Shown: positions 23,615 to 32,793, numbered from the stretch's first letter. The stretch: DNA of 36,253 nt from Rhodothermales bacterium (GCA_024711125.1 JANJTM010000005.1:1-36253); one strand, 5' to 3'. Notes: generated by a model from the letters alone, not told the origin. Numbers and translations: made by a program.

Positions 23615-25918
23615 TCAGCGCGCGATGCGCAGCTCGTCGCCCGGGTTGATGCGCGACGAAGAGAGCCCGTTCCACGCCTTGATCTGGTCGACCTTCACCC
23701 CGTATCGGCGCGCGATCTCGATGAGCGTGTCGCCGCGAACCACGGTGTGGGTACGCGAGCCGCCGTCTCCGGTCGAACCCGGGTAGATCGTCAGGCGCTG
23801 GCCCGGGCGGATGGACGATCCGCGCAGGTTGTTCCACTGGCGTAGCTGGTCGACCGTGACGCCGTTGGCGCGAGCGAGGTCATACAGCGTATCGCCGCGC
23901 TTGACCCGGTACGTGACGCGCTCGGGAGCGGGCGCAACGGCCGGCGCGGCGGCCGCGGCGGGCTCCTGGGCGCCGTCCAGGTACAGCTTCAAGCGCGCGC
24001 CGGCCTTGATCGACGAGCCGCGCATGCCGTTCCAGCGGCGAAGGTCCTCCACCGACACGCCGTACTTGCGCGCGATATCGTTCAGCGTATCCCCGCGCCG
24101 AATCGTGTAGTCGACGACGGTGCCGGCCGAGGGGCGGCTTTCGGGGGTCGGCGACGCTGCCGGCGCCGCATCCGCAGGGAACGTCTCCGGTGCGACGGTC
24201 TCGGTCACGACATCGCCGGATCCGGTCTGCGCCGGAACGTCGGTCGAGGGTTCGACACCCGGCGTGGCACGCAGCGAGGCCGTGGTGACCGGGATGCGGG
24301 GCGAGGGAGAATTGTCGACGACGAGGTCGCCGACGAAGGGCTCGGACGGGGCGACAGGGCGCAACGCGAGCGTCCCGTACTGCACCTTCACCGGTTCGAC
24401 CCGAGCCGCAGGGTCCCGGGTCGGCGCCGGCGCGGCCTCGACGACCTGGGTCTCGTCGAACGGGACCTGGAGGACCTGTCCGATGCGCAGGCGGTCAGAC
24501 TTCAGCCCGTTCTCCCTTTTCAGCTCGGCGACGCTGGTGTCGTACTTCTGCGCGATGCGACCGAGGGTATCGCCCTTCCTGACGACGTATTCGTCGGGCG
24601 GCACGAAGGACTCGGGCGGAAGCGAGGCGTACGTCTCGACGAAAGCGGCCGAGCTGCCGATGGGAAGGCGCAGCGGGTATCCGTCCCGCGTGCGCGGCAC
24701 GAATCCGCGGTGGAGCGACGGATTCAGGAACTCGAGCGTGGCCTTATCCACACCGGCGTACTGCGCGACCTTGTCGAGCGAGATGGCCCCGTGGACGGGC
24801 ACGACCTCGTATTCGTACACCGGCGCCACCTCGTCGGTCGAAAGACCGTACGCCGACGGGTTGGACAACATGAGCGCGGTGGCGATGAACTGGGGCACGT
24901 ACCCGCGGGTCTCGCGCGGAAGGAACTCGTACATGTCCCAATACGAGGGATTCTCGTGGCCCTTGCGTTGCGCCGAGGCGATGGCGCGCTTGATGCACCG
25001 CGGGCTGCAGTTGTACCCCGCCAACGCCACGTGCCAGTCGTTGTTGTACTGGGCGTAAAGGTCCTTGAGGTGCCTTGCGGCGGCACGGGTCGCCTTCTCG
25101 GGGTCCATGCGATCGTCCACCCAGCGGTCCACCTTGAGTCCGTACGCGCCGCCGGTCGCCGCGATGAACTGCCACATGCCGACGGCCTTCGCGCGGCTCT
25201 TCACCGACGGGCGCAGGCCGCTCTCGATCATCGCCAGGTATTTCAGCTCGTCGGGCACTCCCTCTTCCGCGAAGATCTTCTCGATCATGGGGAAGTACGT
25301 GTGGGCCCGGGTGAGCCAGTTCTTCAGCGTGTTGGGCTTGCTGCGAAGCCAGTCCATCGTGGAGGTGACCGTCCGGTTGACGGTCATGGGCACGGTAGCC
25401 GTGATCGGCTCCACCGCGACCTCGCTGGCGCCGAGCGGATTCTCCAGCTCCACGAGCAGGCCCGCCAGTTCGTCCCGCACGGCGAAGACCTCGTCGTAGA
25501 ACGAAGATTCCGGAAGCGCCTCTCCGTAGAAGGTCTCGTACGAGGCCAGGATGTCGGAATGGACGGCGGCGAAGCGCGCGTCAGACCGGGCGTCCGGCTC
25601 GCGTACGAGGAACGCGAGTTCCGACATCGCTTCCGAGAGCAGGTCGGCGACGGCTTCGTCGTCGTTCGCGGCGAGGGCGCCGTCCAGCTGGCCGCTCAGT
25701 TCCTCGAGGTGCGAGATCCACTCGCGCACGTCGGCCCGGTGGGCTTCGTCGCTTCCGTCGAACGACCGGCGGAGACGGGGGAAGCCGGTCCGGGGCAACT
25801 CCGAGGGTGGCAGTACGCGCACGGGTGCGGACGGAGGGGCGACCTGGGCGGCCGACGGCGCGGCGCAGGCCAGGGTCAGGAGGAGTGCGGCGAGAACGGC
25901 GGTCGCGTGCGGGCGCAT
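23615..25918 (-). CDS. mltD: MltD-like membrane-bound lytic transglycosylase with four LysM domains
   Basis: The ATG giving MRPHATAVLAALLLTLACAAPSAAQ was chosen for its signal peptide, giving 767 residues. A helical N-terminal region (about 55-200) precedes the GH23 transglycosylase domain at about 205-350. The catalytic glutamate is E232 in AMIESGL, followed by GMWQFIAATGGAYGL and ALAGYNCSP. Four LysM peptidoglycan-binding domains lie at 443-486, 603-646, 669-712 and 723-767, each with a (K/R)GDTL core. The linker at 490-600 is Pro/Ala/Thr-rich. It cleaves glycan strands to 1,6-anhydro-muropeptides. SLAC at 15-18 is followed by Ala and is not a clear lipobox. A well-formed terminator follows, and a promoter candidate lies upstream. 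Confidence 0.95.
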   Translation of the reverse strand: MRPHATAVLAALLLTLACAAPSAAQVAPPSAPVRVLPPSELPRTGFPRLRRSFDGSDEAHRADVREWISHLEELSGQLDGALAANDDEAVADLLSEAMSELAFLVREPDARSDARFAAVHSDILASYETFYGEALPESSFYDEVFAVRDELAGLLVELENPLGASEVAVEPITATVPMTVNRTVTSTMDWLRSKPNTLKNWLTRAHTYFPMIEKIFAEEGVPDELKYLAMIESGLRPSVKSRAKAVGMWQFIAATGGAYGLKVDRWVDDRMDPEKATRAAARHLKDLYAQYNNDWHVALAGYNCSPRCIKRAIASAQRKGHENPSYWDMYEFLPRETRGYVPQFIATALMLSNPSAYGLSTDEVAPVYEYEVVPVHGAISLDKVAQYAGVDKATLEFLNPSLHRGFVPRTRDGYPLRLPIGSSAAFVETYASLPPESFVPPDEYVVRKGDTLGRIAQKYDTSVAELKRENGLKSDRLRIGQVLQVPFDETQVVEAAPAPTRDPAARVEPVKVQYGTLALRPVAPSEPFVGDLVVDNSPSPRIPVTTASLRATPGVEPSTDVPAQTGSGDVVTETVAPETFPADAAPAASPTPESRPSAGTVVDYTIRRGDTLNDIARKYGVSVEDLRRWNGMRGSSIKAGARLKLYLDGAQEPAAAAAPAVAPAPERVTYRVKRGDTLYDLARANGVTVDQLRQWNNLRGSSIRPGQRLTIYPGSTGDGGSRTHTVVRGDTLIEIARRYGVKVDQIKAWNGLSSSRINPGDELRIAR

Positions 25919-25994
25919 GGGTGCTCCGAAGCCTGGCTGGCGCGGAAAGTGGGATTCCGGGACCTGAAGTAGTTTCTCAACAGGCGACCCTATC

Positions 25995-26025
25995 CGAATA
26001 TACACGGCAGGGTTGAGTCGAGCAA
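25995..26025 (-). promoter_or_regulatory. Promoter candidate TTG-N20-TATATTCG for the lytic transglycosylase
   Basis: On the minus strand TTG (26025-26023) is followed after 20 bp by TATATTCG (26002-25995). Spacing and bases are close to the Bacteroidota consensus TTG-N19-TAnnTTTG, with one C for T. Transcription would start near 25988, about 70 nt before the ATG. It is the most complete promoter in the window. Confidence 0.55.
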
Positions 26026-26039
26026 AAGGGGACGGGGCA

Positions 26040-26061
26040 ATGCCCGACCCGGGCCGGGCAT
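26040..26061 (-). terminator. Weak terminator candidate after the carboxylase gene
   Basis: ATGCCCG (26040-26046) pairs with CGGGCAT (26055-26061), 10 bp past the carboxylase stop. On the minus strand TTTT comes only about 10 nt after the stem, so termination may be inefficient. Confidence 0.4.
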
Positions 26062-26071
26062 CCGACGCGGA

Positions 26072-27616
26072 TCAGAGAGGAATGTTGCCGTGTTTCTTGC
26101 GCGGGAGCGTCGCCACCTTGTGCCGCAGCATGTCGAGTGCGCGGACGAGCCGGACCCGGGTGTTCGAAGGGATGATGATGTCGTCGATGTAGCCGTACTC
26201 GGCCGCCACGTAGGGATTGGCGAACTTCTCCTTGTACTCCTCGATGATCCGGTTCTCGGTGGCCTCGGGGTCTTCCGCCTGGTCGATCGTGCGGCGGTAG
26301 ATGATCTCCACGGCGCCCTTGGGTCCCATGACCGCGATCTCGGCCGACGGCCACGCGAGATTCACGTCGGCAAGAATGTGCTTCGAGTTCATCACGTCAT
26401 AGGCCCCGCCGTAGGCCTTGCGCGTGATGACCGTGATCTTGGGTACCGTGGCTTCGCTGAAGGCGTACAGCAGCTTGGCGCCGTGCCGGATGATTCCCCG
26501 CCACTCCTGGTCCGTGCCCGGCATGAACCCGGGCACGTCCTCGAAGACGACGAGCGGAATGTTGAACGCGTCGCAGAAGCGGACGAACCGGGCACCCTTG
26601 ATCGAGCTGTTGACGTCGAGCACGCCGGCCAGCACCGCGGGGTTGTTGGCCACGATTCCGACCGAACGACGCCCGATGTGGGCGAATCCCACGAGCAGGT
26701 TCTCGGCATATTCCGCGTGGATCTCGTAGAACCGGCCGTCGTCGACGATGCGGCGGATCACGTCGCGCATGTCGTACGGCTTGTTCGGGTTCTCCGGGAC
26801 GACATGGTCCAGTTCGGGAATTCGGCGGTCAACGGGGTCGTCGGATCGACCGGCCGGGGGCGGATCCTCGCAATTCTGCGGGATGAAGTCGAACAGCTCG
26901 CGGATGCGCAGCAGGCACTCGGCGTCGCTGTCGCAGGCCATGTGCGCGACGCCGCTCTTGGTCGCGTGCGTCTCGGCGCCGCCGAGGTCCTCGAAAGACA
27001 CGTCCTCGTGGGTGACCGTCTTCACGACGTCCGGGCCGGTCACGAACATGAAGCTCGTGTTGCGGACCATGTAGACGAAGTCCGTGATCGCCGGGGAGTA
27101 CACCGCGCCGCCCGCACATGGGCCGAGAATCGCCGAAATCTGGGGCACGACCCCCGAAGCCAACGTATTCAGCAGGAAGATGTCGGCATACCCGCCGAGC
27201 GACACCACGCCCTCCTGGATGCGCGCGCCGCCCGAGTCGTTGAGCCCGATGACCGGAGCGCCGTTGTCCATCGCCAGCTTCATCAGGCGCACGATCTTCT
27301 GCGCGTGGGCCTGGCCGAGCGAGCCGCCGAAGACCGTGAAGTCCTGCGAGAACACGTACACGGTGCGCCCCTTGATCGTGCCGTAGCCCGTCACCACGCC
27401 GTCGCCGTAGGGCCGGGTCTTCTCGAGGGAGAAATCGTGCGACTGGTGCCGCACGAACATGCCCATTTCTTCGAACGAACCCTCGTCGAGCAGGAGGTCG
27501 ATGCGCTCGCGGGCCGTGAGCTTGCCCTTGGCGTGCTGTTTGGCGATGCGGTCGGCACCGCCTCCGAGTCGGGCCTCGGCCCGTCGCTCCTCGAGCTGCT
27601 TCAAGCGGTCGGTCAT
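26072..27616 (-). CDS. pccB: Acyl-CoA (propionyl/methylmalonyl-type) carboxylase beta subunit
   Basis: The 514-residue carboxyltransferase subunit has the usual length. The N-terminal half has [49 protein letters not shown] and [16 protein letters not shown]. The C-terminal half has [44 protein letters not shown] and [17 protein letters not shown]. It moves carboxyl from biotin to an acyl-CoA, probably propionyl-CoA, giving methylmalonyl-CoA. No biotin carboxylase, biotin carrier or mutase is adjacent, so partners lie elsewhere. The exact acyl substrate cannot be decided from sequence by eye. The upstream gene ends 42 bp away on the same strand. Confidence 0.94.
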   Translation of the reverse strand: MTDRLKQLEERRAEARLGGGADRIAKQHAKGKLTARERIDLLLDEGSFEEMGMFVRHQSHDFSLEKTRPYGDGVVTGYGTIKGRTVYVFSQDFTVFGGSLGQAHAQKIVRLMKLAMDNGAPVIGLNDSGGARIQEGVVSLGGYADIFLLNTLASGVVPQISAILGPCAGGAVYSPAITDFVYMVRNTSFMFVTGPDVVKTVTHEDVSFEDLGGAETHATKSGVAHMACDSDAECLLRIRELFDFIPQNCEDPPPAGRSDDPVDRRIPELDHVVPENPNKPYDMRDVIRRIVDDGRFYEIHAEYAENLLVGFAHIGRRSVGIVANNPAVLAGVLDVNSSIKGARFVRFCDAFNIPLVVFEDVPGFMPGTDQEWRGIIRHGAKLLYAFSEATVPKITVITRKAYGGAYDVMNSKHILADVNLAWPSAEIAVMGPKGAVEIIYRRTIDQAEDPEATENRIIEEYKEKFANPYVAAEYGYIDDIIIPSNTRVRLVRALDMLRHKVATLPRKKHGNIPL

Positions 27617-27647
27617 CGTGGCGTCGGGTCTCTGCTGCGCTGAGCCC

Positions 27648-27655
27648 CGAAGGTA
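27648..27655 (-). promoter_or_regulatory. Promoter-like TACCTTCG before the carboxylase gene
   Basis: TACCTTCG on the minus strand, identical to the motif before sdhC, lies 31 bp before the ATG in a 42-bp gap. If used, any -33 contacts would fall inside the end of the upstream gene. Confidence 0.4.
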
Positions 27656-27658
27656 CGA

Positions 27659-28870
27659 TCAACGCGGCGACCGGAACCGGGCTTCGACGGCGTTCGTGAA
27701 GGCCACCGCGGTGGGGGAATAAATATCCACGCGGTGTCTCCGGAAGACCTCGTCGGCCAGCAGATGGGAAGCCTCCGGCCAGCCGCGTGCCTGCCTGAGC
27801 GCCCCCAACAGGCGCCCGTAGTCCTCGGAGGACCCGGCGAACAGGTCCCGCACGAATTCTGCCCTTCGATCGGCCGCGTCGCCGAGCAGGTCGCGTTCCA
27901 GCGCGGCCAACGCGCCCGACTCGGGCGCATCGTCGGCCGCCGCGCGGAATTTCTTCCAGAGCGGAAGGTGCGGTTCCGGTGCCGCGGGCTCGGCGGCCGG
28001 ATGTGCCGGGCGGCCGGCAAACTGCTTCCAGAGCGGTACGGGGTCGCCTGCCACCGCCGCCACCGGTGCCGACGCCTGGCCGGTCTCGGGGTCGGCCGGT
28101 GCGGGCCGGGGCGGTGGTGTGGGCTCCGGCGGAAGGAGGGCCCGGGTGAGGTCGTCGCTCGGGATATGATCCGTCCGGTGCGCCAGGGCCCAGGAGCGCA
28201 CGCGCGCGCCCAGGTCCGACCGGTCCTTCGCTTCGAAATAGGCCTCCACCAGCGGCAGGGGGATACCTCGGAATCCCGCCTCCCGGGACAGGCGATCCAG
28301 GGGGGCGAGCGCGCTGGACCAGTCGCCCGGCTCCCAATCCTCGGTCATCGCCCGGTCCACGTGGGCCAGCAGGTCGCCTACCTTGCGGCGGGAGAGTCGG
28401 GCCGACCCGTGCTTCTCGACGTAGGCGGACAGCGCCGTGCGCAGGTACGAGTACGCGAGAAACCACTCGGCGCGGCGTTCGACCTCGGCGGCCGGCAACT
28501 CGTCGGTCTCGTCGCCGAAGAGGAACTGCACCAGCGTCTGGACAGGGCGCACGAGGTGGGAGACGACCTGGAAACCCGCCTGGCGCAGGGCTTCGGGCCA
28601 TTCCGCGGCGGGAAATCGGGCATGCCGCGCAAGGACCCGTACGTAGGCCTCGCGCGCGAGCCGCACTTCCTCCTGCCTCGGATCCACCCAGCCGTCGGCG
28701 ACCCCGCTGAGCGGCTCGCAGGCCCGCTCCACCCGCCGGTCCAGCGCGCGGTCGAGGAAGTGGGCGATCGGAACGGGCAGGCGCTCCAGCCGGGCGCGAT
28801 CCACCGGACCCGAGCCGGGTACCTCACGGGAGATCTGTTCGAAAAGGGCGTCGGAGAAGGGGGTGATCAT
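27659..28870 (-). CDS. Protein of unknown function with duplicated PLWKxF motif
   Basis: The chosen ATG gives 403 residues (MITPFSDALFEQISREV); the frame continues upstream only as a low-complexity shadow. Residues 1-245 are helical and soluble-looking (REAYVRVLARHARFPAAEWPEALRQ, AEWFLAYSYLRTAL). A Pro/Ala linker (about 246-310) carries PLWKQF (279-284) and PLWKKF (303-308). A compact helical C-terminal domain (about 315-403) contains ERDLLGDAADRRAEFVRDLF and HRVDIYSPTAVAFTNAVEARF. There is no signal peptide or membrane segment. It follows a polysaccharide deacetylase by 88 bp and precedes the carboxylase. No family was recognised. Confidence 0.75.
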   Translation of the reverse strand: MITPFSDALFEQISREVPGSGPVDRARLERLPVPIAHFLDRALDRRVERACEPLSGVADGWVDPRQEEVRLAREAYVRVLARHARFPAAEWPEALRQAGFQVVSHLVRPVQTLVQFLFGDETDELPAAEVERRAEWFLAYSYLRTALSAYVEKHGSARLSRRKVGDLLAHVDRAMTEDWEPGDWSSALAPLDRLSREAGFRGIPLPLVEAYFEAKDRSDLGARVRSWALAHRTDHIPSDDLTRALLPPEPTPPPRPAPADPETGQASAPVAAVAGDPVPLWKQFAGRPAHPAAEPAAPEPHLPLWKKFRAAADDAPESGALAALERDLLGDAADRRAEFVRDLFAGSSEDYGRLLGALRQARGWPEASHLLADEVFRRHRVDIYSPTAVAFTNAVEARFRSPR

Positions 28871-28958
28871 CGGGCGTCGACGGTGCGTGCCCGGTTGAAC
28901 GCGGATTCGTTCGGGAGGATGCGGGTTTCCGAAATCAGGGGACGGCGGTCTCCGGGTG

Positions 28959-29657
28959 TCAGGGCGACGGCGTGCCGAGGGCGCCGTTCTGCACCGGACG
29001 CAGGCGCCACCGTGCAGCGAGCTCCGAGAACAACCGGTCGAGCAGGTCCCACTGGCCGAAACGTTCCACTTCCCACGCGTGACCCCACAGGTGGAAGGGG
29101 CGACCGCGATCATGGGCGCAGCGCGCCGCTTCGACCAGGAACGTCTCGCGGGTACGGGCCGCGGCAAGCAGCCGCAGGTCACCGAGGCGCAGCAGGCGGG
29201 GCAGATAGTAGACCTGCGGGAGGGTCTGCGAGGTCGTGCCGTCGAGCAACCGGTCTCCCGGCGGTCGCATCGACAGGTGCTCGATCGTGCGTCCGTAGGT
29301 GAAGCCGGTTTCGCGGGCGGTCTCCACCACCCGTGGCGTCCATTTTCCCCACGGGTAGCAGAAGGAGGTCGGAGGGATTCCCGTCACGTCGGCGAGCCAG
29401 GCCCGGGACCCCTCGATCTCGTCGCGGGCCTCGCGGCCCGTCACCCAGTCGAGCCGGACGTGCCGCAGCGTATGGCCACCGATCTCGTGGCGTCCGGAGA
29501 GACGACGGATGGCGGCCTCGGGAAGGCGCGGAGCCTCCGGGCTCACGCGCGAAACGTAGAACGTGCCGGCGAGTCCGTGTCGGTCGAGCAGGTCGGCGAG
29601 CCGTTCGCAGTGGACATCGCCGTCGTCCCAGCTCGTGGTGATCGTCAGTTCGTGCAT
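28959..29657 (-). CDS. Polysaccharide deacetylase family protein (NodB/CE4-like)
   Basis: The 232-residue protein has the CE4 layout. TTSWDDGD supplies the catalytic aspartate pair D11/D12 in place of the more usual TFDDG. GGHTLRH gives the metal histidines H62 and H66, and SFCYPWG is the third motif with the conserved proline. It would remove acetyl groups from an N-acetylated sugar polymer such as peptidoglycan or an exopolysaccharide. There is no signal peptide, which suggests a cytoplasmic or unusual substrate, such as a lipid-linked precursor. It is divergent from an outer-membrane protein gene. Confidence 0.88.
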   Translation of the reverse strand: MHELTITTSWDDGDVHCERLADLLDRHGLAGTFYVSRVSPEAPRLPEAAIRRLSGRHEIGGHTLRHVRLDWVTGREARDEIEGSRAWLADVTGIPPTSFCYPWGKWTPRVVETARETGFTYGRTIEHLSMRPPGDRLLDGTTSQTLPQVYYLPRLLRLGDLRLLAAARTRETFLVEAARCAHDRGRPFHLWGHAWEVERFGQWDLLDRLFSELAARWRLRPVQNGALGTPSP

Positions 29658-29754
29658 GGCGTGCGGTCTGCCCCGAGGGAATCGGCCGATCGGAAACGAT
29701 CTGAAGCCGCGTTCCCATGCGGGTCTTCAAACTCTCTTCGTGGCCGCGTGACGA

Positions 29755-29764
29755 TTTGCGCAAA
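29755..29764. promoter_or_regulatory. Palindrome TTTGCGCAAA in divergent promoter region
   Basis: This perfect 10-bp palindrome lies roughly midway in the 193-bp gap between the deacetylase and the outer-membrane protein gene. It is suitable as a dimeric regulator site for either gene. No regulator gene is nearby. Confidence 0.4.
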
Positions 29765-29850
29765 CTTGACCGGTAGCTTGGATCCCTCGGCCCGTCGGCC
29801 GGTCCCGTGGCCGGCGTCCCGGACGGCTCCACCCCATTTCCGCGCATCCC

Positions 29851-31161
29851 ATGCTCCGCTTGCCCTTCCTGCCCGTCGCGATCGTCGCGGCGCTCTTCAT
29901 GGCGTTCGCGAACGCGCGACCGGCCGGCGCACAGGTAGGGGTCGCCAACGGCCGGGATGCGGGGAGCGGAATCGCGACGATCCGGCTCTATCTCGACTGT
30001 CCGGGACGGGACGTGTGCGACCAGGAATTCCTCCGCACCGAGCTCAACTACATCGATCACGTCCGGGAGCAGGGCGACGCCGACGTGCACGTGCTGGTCA
30101 CGACCGAAGGAAATGCATCCGGCGGACGGGCCTATACGATCGCATTTCTCGGACACCGTCGCTTCGCGGCGGTAAGCGACACGCTGACGTACAGTTCGCT
30201 GGGTACCGATACGCCCGACGAGCGCCGAAGGGGGCTGACGCAGGTGATTGCGCTCGGCCTGACGCCGTACCTCGTGCGCACCGATCTCGCGCGCCGGCTT
30301 CGGCTGGGCGTGGAGCGCACCGCGGTGACGCGGGAGCCCATCCGCGAGGTGGATCCGTGGAACTACTGGATCTTCAACCTCGGCGTGTCCGGCTCGGTCG
30401 AGGGCGAGGAGTCCCGCAACAACTACCGGGGACGCGGCAACGTCTCGGCGAACCGGACCACCGAGGAGTGGATCCTGCGGCTGTCGGCCCGCGGCGACTA
30501 CCGCGAGTCGCGCTTCAACCTCGACGACACGACGATCGTGAGTTCGCAGCGGGACGGCAACTTCTTCGCGTTCGGGGCCAGGAGCCTGGGCCCGAAATGG
30601 TCGCTGGGGGGATCGACGAACGCCTCGACCTCGACGCGGAACAACACGAAGTACTCGCTGAATGCGGGTCCTGCGATCGAGTACAACCTGTTTCCGTATT
30701 CCGAATCGACCCGCAGGGAGTTGCGGTTCCAGTACGAATGGGACCTTACCTACGTGAACTACGAGGAGGAAACGATCTTCGGATACCAGGACGAGACGCT
30801 GCTTTCGCACGGATTCGAGATTCGGCTCGACCTGCGGCAACCCTGGGGCGGATCGCAGGCGGGACTCGAGATGAAGCACTACCTGACGAACTTCGATCGG
30901 GACCGGACGAAGTTCTACTCGGTGCAGCTGGAGGGCGGAATGAACGTGCGGCTGATCCGCGGCCTGAGTCTGAATTTCGGCGGCGAATTCAATTTCATAC
31001 ACGACCAGCTGTACCTGTCGAGCGAAGACGCCAGCGACGAAGACGTGCTGCTCGGTACGGTGCGCCTGAAGACGGCGTACGACTACCGGCTCGAGGTCGG
31101 TCTCAACTACTCGTTCGGCTCGATCTTCAACAACGTCGTCAATCCCCGATTCGGGTTCTGA
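29851..31161 (+). CDS. Outer-membrane beta-barrel protein, unknown function
   Basis: The 436-residue protein has a signal peptide (LPFLPVAIVAALFMAFANARPAGA). A globular N-terminal domain (about 40-165) follows, with two cysteines (YLDCPGRDVCDQEFLRTEL) that could form a disulfide, and DVHVLVTTEGNASGG. From about 170 onward alternating strands form a barrel (NYWIFNLGVSGSVEGE, EEWILRLSARGDYRES, YRLEVGLNYSFGS), ending in PRFGF with a terminal Phe as barrel proteins require. The two-part layout recurs, as far as I recall, in uncharacterised proteins of Bacteroidota and Gemmatimonadota. Strand content fits a barrel of about 14-16 strands; the substrate is unknown. Confidence 0.82.
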   Translation: MLRLPFLPVAIVAALFMAFANARPAGAQVGVANGRDAGSGIATIRLYLDCPGRDVCDQEFLRTELNYIDHVREQGDADVHVLVTTEGNASGGRAYTIAFLGHRRFAAVSDTLTYSSLGTDTPDERRRGLTQVIALGLTPYLVRTDLARRLRLGVERTAVTREPIREVDPWNYWIFNLGVSGSVEGEESRNNYRGRGNVSANRTTEEWILRLSARGDYRESRFNLDDTTIVSSQRDGNFFAFGARSLGPKWSLGGSTNASTSTRNNTKYSLNAGPAIEYNLFPYSESTRRELRFQYEWDLTYVNYEEETIFGYQDETLLSHGFEIRLDLRQPWGGSQAGLEMKHYLTNFDRDRTKFYSVQLEGGMNVRLIRGLSLNFGGEFNFIHDQLYLSSEDASDEDVLLGTVRLKTAYDYRLEVGLNYSFGSIFNNVVNPRFGF

Positions 31162-31225
31162 CCTCGGCCGGCGGCGATCCGGGACGCCCGTAGGCCCGGA
31201 CCGGCCGGGCAAAGGGAGCGTGCGG

Positions 31226-31417
31226 TAGGATCGGGTCCTACGCGGGTTTCCCAATTCGCCCGACGGCACCGCCCCGCGGGATTTCGTAGCCTCGCCTTCG
31301 AGGAGAAGGGCTCTGCGCACGGCGTGGGTGCATCGTCGTCCCCAGGATCCGTCCGCGATGCAGGGTCTTCATGGTGGGGAGCCCGCCGGAGCCCACGTCC
31401 GGCGGGCTCCCTTTGTT
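31226..31417 (+). ncRNA. Candidate small RNA ending at a strong terminator
   Basis: The 390-bp gap between two plus-strand genes has no credible coding frame. TAGGATCG (31226-31233) is one base from the TAnnTTCG motif. Downstream are several stems: CTACG with CGTAG (around 31238 and 31286), CCTCG with CGAGG (near 31291-31304), and TGCATCG with CGATGCA (near 31329 and 31356). All precede a very strong terminator 216 nt past the nearest stop codon. This fits an independent RNA of about 180 nt, or alternatively a structured 3' UTR. It was not recognised as 6S, tmRNA, RNase P RNA or SRP RNA. Confidence 0.35.
31377..31417 (+). terminator. Strong intrinsic terminator with 14-bp perfect stem
   Basis: GGGAGCCCGCCGGA (31377-31390) pairs fully with TCCGGCGGGCTCCC (31398-31411) around a 7-nt loop, followed by TTTGTT. 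It isolates the two oxidoreductase genes from upstream transcription. Confidence 0.92.
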
Positions 31418-31513
31418 CGCGGGGGGCCTGCGTTCCTTCGCCGGGTTGGCAGGCCACGGGGATTCCGGCTCGTTCCTGGGCCCTCGGGCAGGGCGGCGAG
31501 GGCGCGCGGAGGC

Positions 31514-31521
31514 TATCTTTC
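31514..31521 (+). promoter_or_regulatory. Promoter-like TATCTTTC before the first oxidoreductase gene
   Basis: TATCTTTC differs from the Bacteroidota -7 element TAnnTTTG only in the last base. It lies 38 bp before the ATG, between the strong terminator and the gene. Confidence 0.4.
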
Positions 31522-31551
31522 GACCGTGTTCCATCCAATGCGGGCAGGGTC

Positions 31552-32793
31552 ATGGCCTCGAGACGTCTCGGCGTGGGTTTCGTCGGAAGCGGATTCATCG
31601 CGCGGTTTCACATCCAGTCGTGGCAGGCGGTTCGCGACGCCGACGTCCTGGGCGTGTGGAGCCCGGATCGCTCGAAGGCCGAATCGGCGGCGGCGCTCGC
31701 CCGGCAGTGCCGCGTCGGCGAGGCGAGGGCCTACGGCTCGATCACCGAGATGATCGCCGACCCGGCGATCGACTGCCTGTGGATCTGCGGCCCCAACCAC
31801 CGGCGCATCGAGAACATGGAGGAGATCGTGCACGCCCTGAAGTCGGGGGTGGGCACGCTGGTCGGCATCGCCTGCGAGAAGCCATTGGCCCGCAACGTGG
31901 CCGAGGCGAAGCGGGTCGTGGAGCTGATCGAGGAGGCGGGCGTGCTGCACGGGTACCTCGAGGACCAGCTCTTTTCGCCGGGCCTGATGCGCGGACGCGC
32001 CCTCGCCTGGGCGCGGGGCGCCGCCATCGCCGGCCGTCCGTACCTGGCGCGAGCCGCCGAGGAGCATTCGGGTCCCCACGCGCCCTGGTTCTGGCAGGGC
32101 TCGCAGCAGGGCGGCGGCGTGCTGAACGACATGATGTGCCACTCGGTGGAGGTGGCCCGCTTCCTGCTCACCGAGCCCGGCGCCCCGCGTTCCAGCATCA
32201 CGCCCGTCAAGGTTTCCTGCCAGATCGCGAGCCTCAAGTGGTCCCGCCCCGAGTACGCCGACGAACTGGCCCGGAGGTTCGGGCCCGAGATCGACTATCG
32301 CCGCCGGCCGTCCGAGGACTTCGCCCGTGCGACGATCGAATACCGCGACGCCGCGGGACACACGCTGATCGCCGAGACGACGACCTCGTGGGCGTTCGTG
32401 GGCGCGGGGCTGCGCCTGTCGTCGGAACTCCTGGGCCCGGAGTACTCGATGCAGCTCAATTCGCTCGACGCGGGCGGAAAGCTGTTCTTCTCGCGCCGGG
32501 TGGTCGGCGCCGAGGGCGAGGACCTCGTCGAGAAGCAGAACGCCGAGCAGGGTGTGATGCCGTTCGTGGGCAACGAGGCCGCCGAGTACGGCTACGAGGA
32601 CGAGAACCGGCACTTCATCCGCGATTTCGTGGACGGAAGGCAGCCGGAACTCGGTTTCCATGCCGGGCTGGAGGTCGTGGAGCTCCTGATGACCTCGTAC
32701 ATGAGTGCCGAACAGGAGCGTGCCATCGCGTGGAAGCCGGAAGGGCTCGAGGGGTACGTGCCGCCCGTGGCGGCCGGGACGTGGCGGCCCTGA
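31552..32793 (+). CDS. Gfo/Idh/MocA family oxidoreductase (first of pair)
   Basis: The ATG giving MASRRLGVGFVGSGFIARFH was chosen because the NAD(P) motif follows at once (G7-x-G9-x2-G12); the upstream extension runs through the terminator. The 413 residues include GIACEKPLARNVAEAKRVVE, with the family EKP lysine and proline that position cofactor and substrate. The C-terminal alpha/beta domain has LNDMMCHSVEVARFLL, where the histidine is a usual catalytic residue. Family members oxidise or reduce sugars, inositols or related polyols. There is no signal peptide and the substrate is unknown. A second family member starts 62 bp downstream. Confidence 0.92.
   Translation: MASRRLGVGFVGSGFIARFHIQSWQAVRDADVLGVWSPDRSKAESAAALARQCRVGEARAYGSITEMIADPAIDCLWICGPNHRRIENMEEIVHALKSGVGTLVGIACEKPLARNVAEAKRVVELIEEAGVLHGYLEDQLFSPGLMRGRALAWARGAAIAGRPYLARAAEEHSGPHAPWFWQGSQQGGGVLNDMMCHSVEVARFLLTEPGAPRSSITPVKVSCQIASLKWSRPEYADELARRFGPEIDYRRRPSEDFARATIEYRDAAGHTLIAETTTSWAFVGAGLRLSSELLGPEYSMQLNSLDAGGKLFFSRRVVGAEGEDLVEKQNAEQGVMPFVGNEAAEYGYEDENRHFIRDFVDGRQPELGFHAGLEVVELLMTSYMSAEQERAIAWKPEGLEGYVPPVAAGTWRP

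Noticed and set aside
29755-29781. TTG near 29756 plus TAGCTTGG near 29774 as a promoter for the outer-membrane protein gene
   Set aside because: The spacing is about 15 bp, shorter than the usual 17-23, and the second element is imperfect.
31226-31417. Assignment of the candidate RNA as 6S RNA
   Set aside because: The size is suitable, but I could not lay out the long hairpin with a central bubble that defines 6S RNA.
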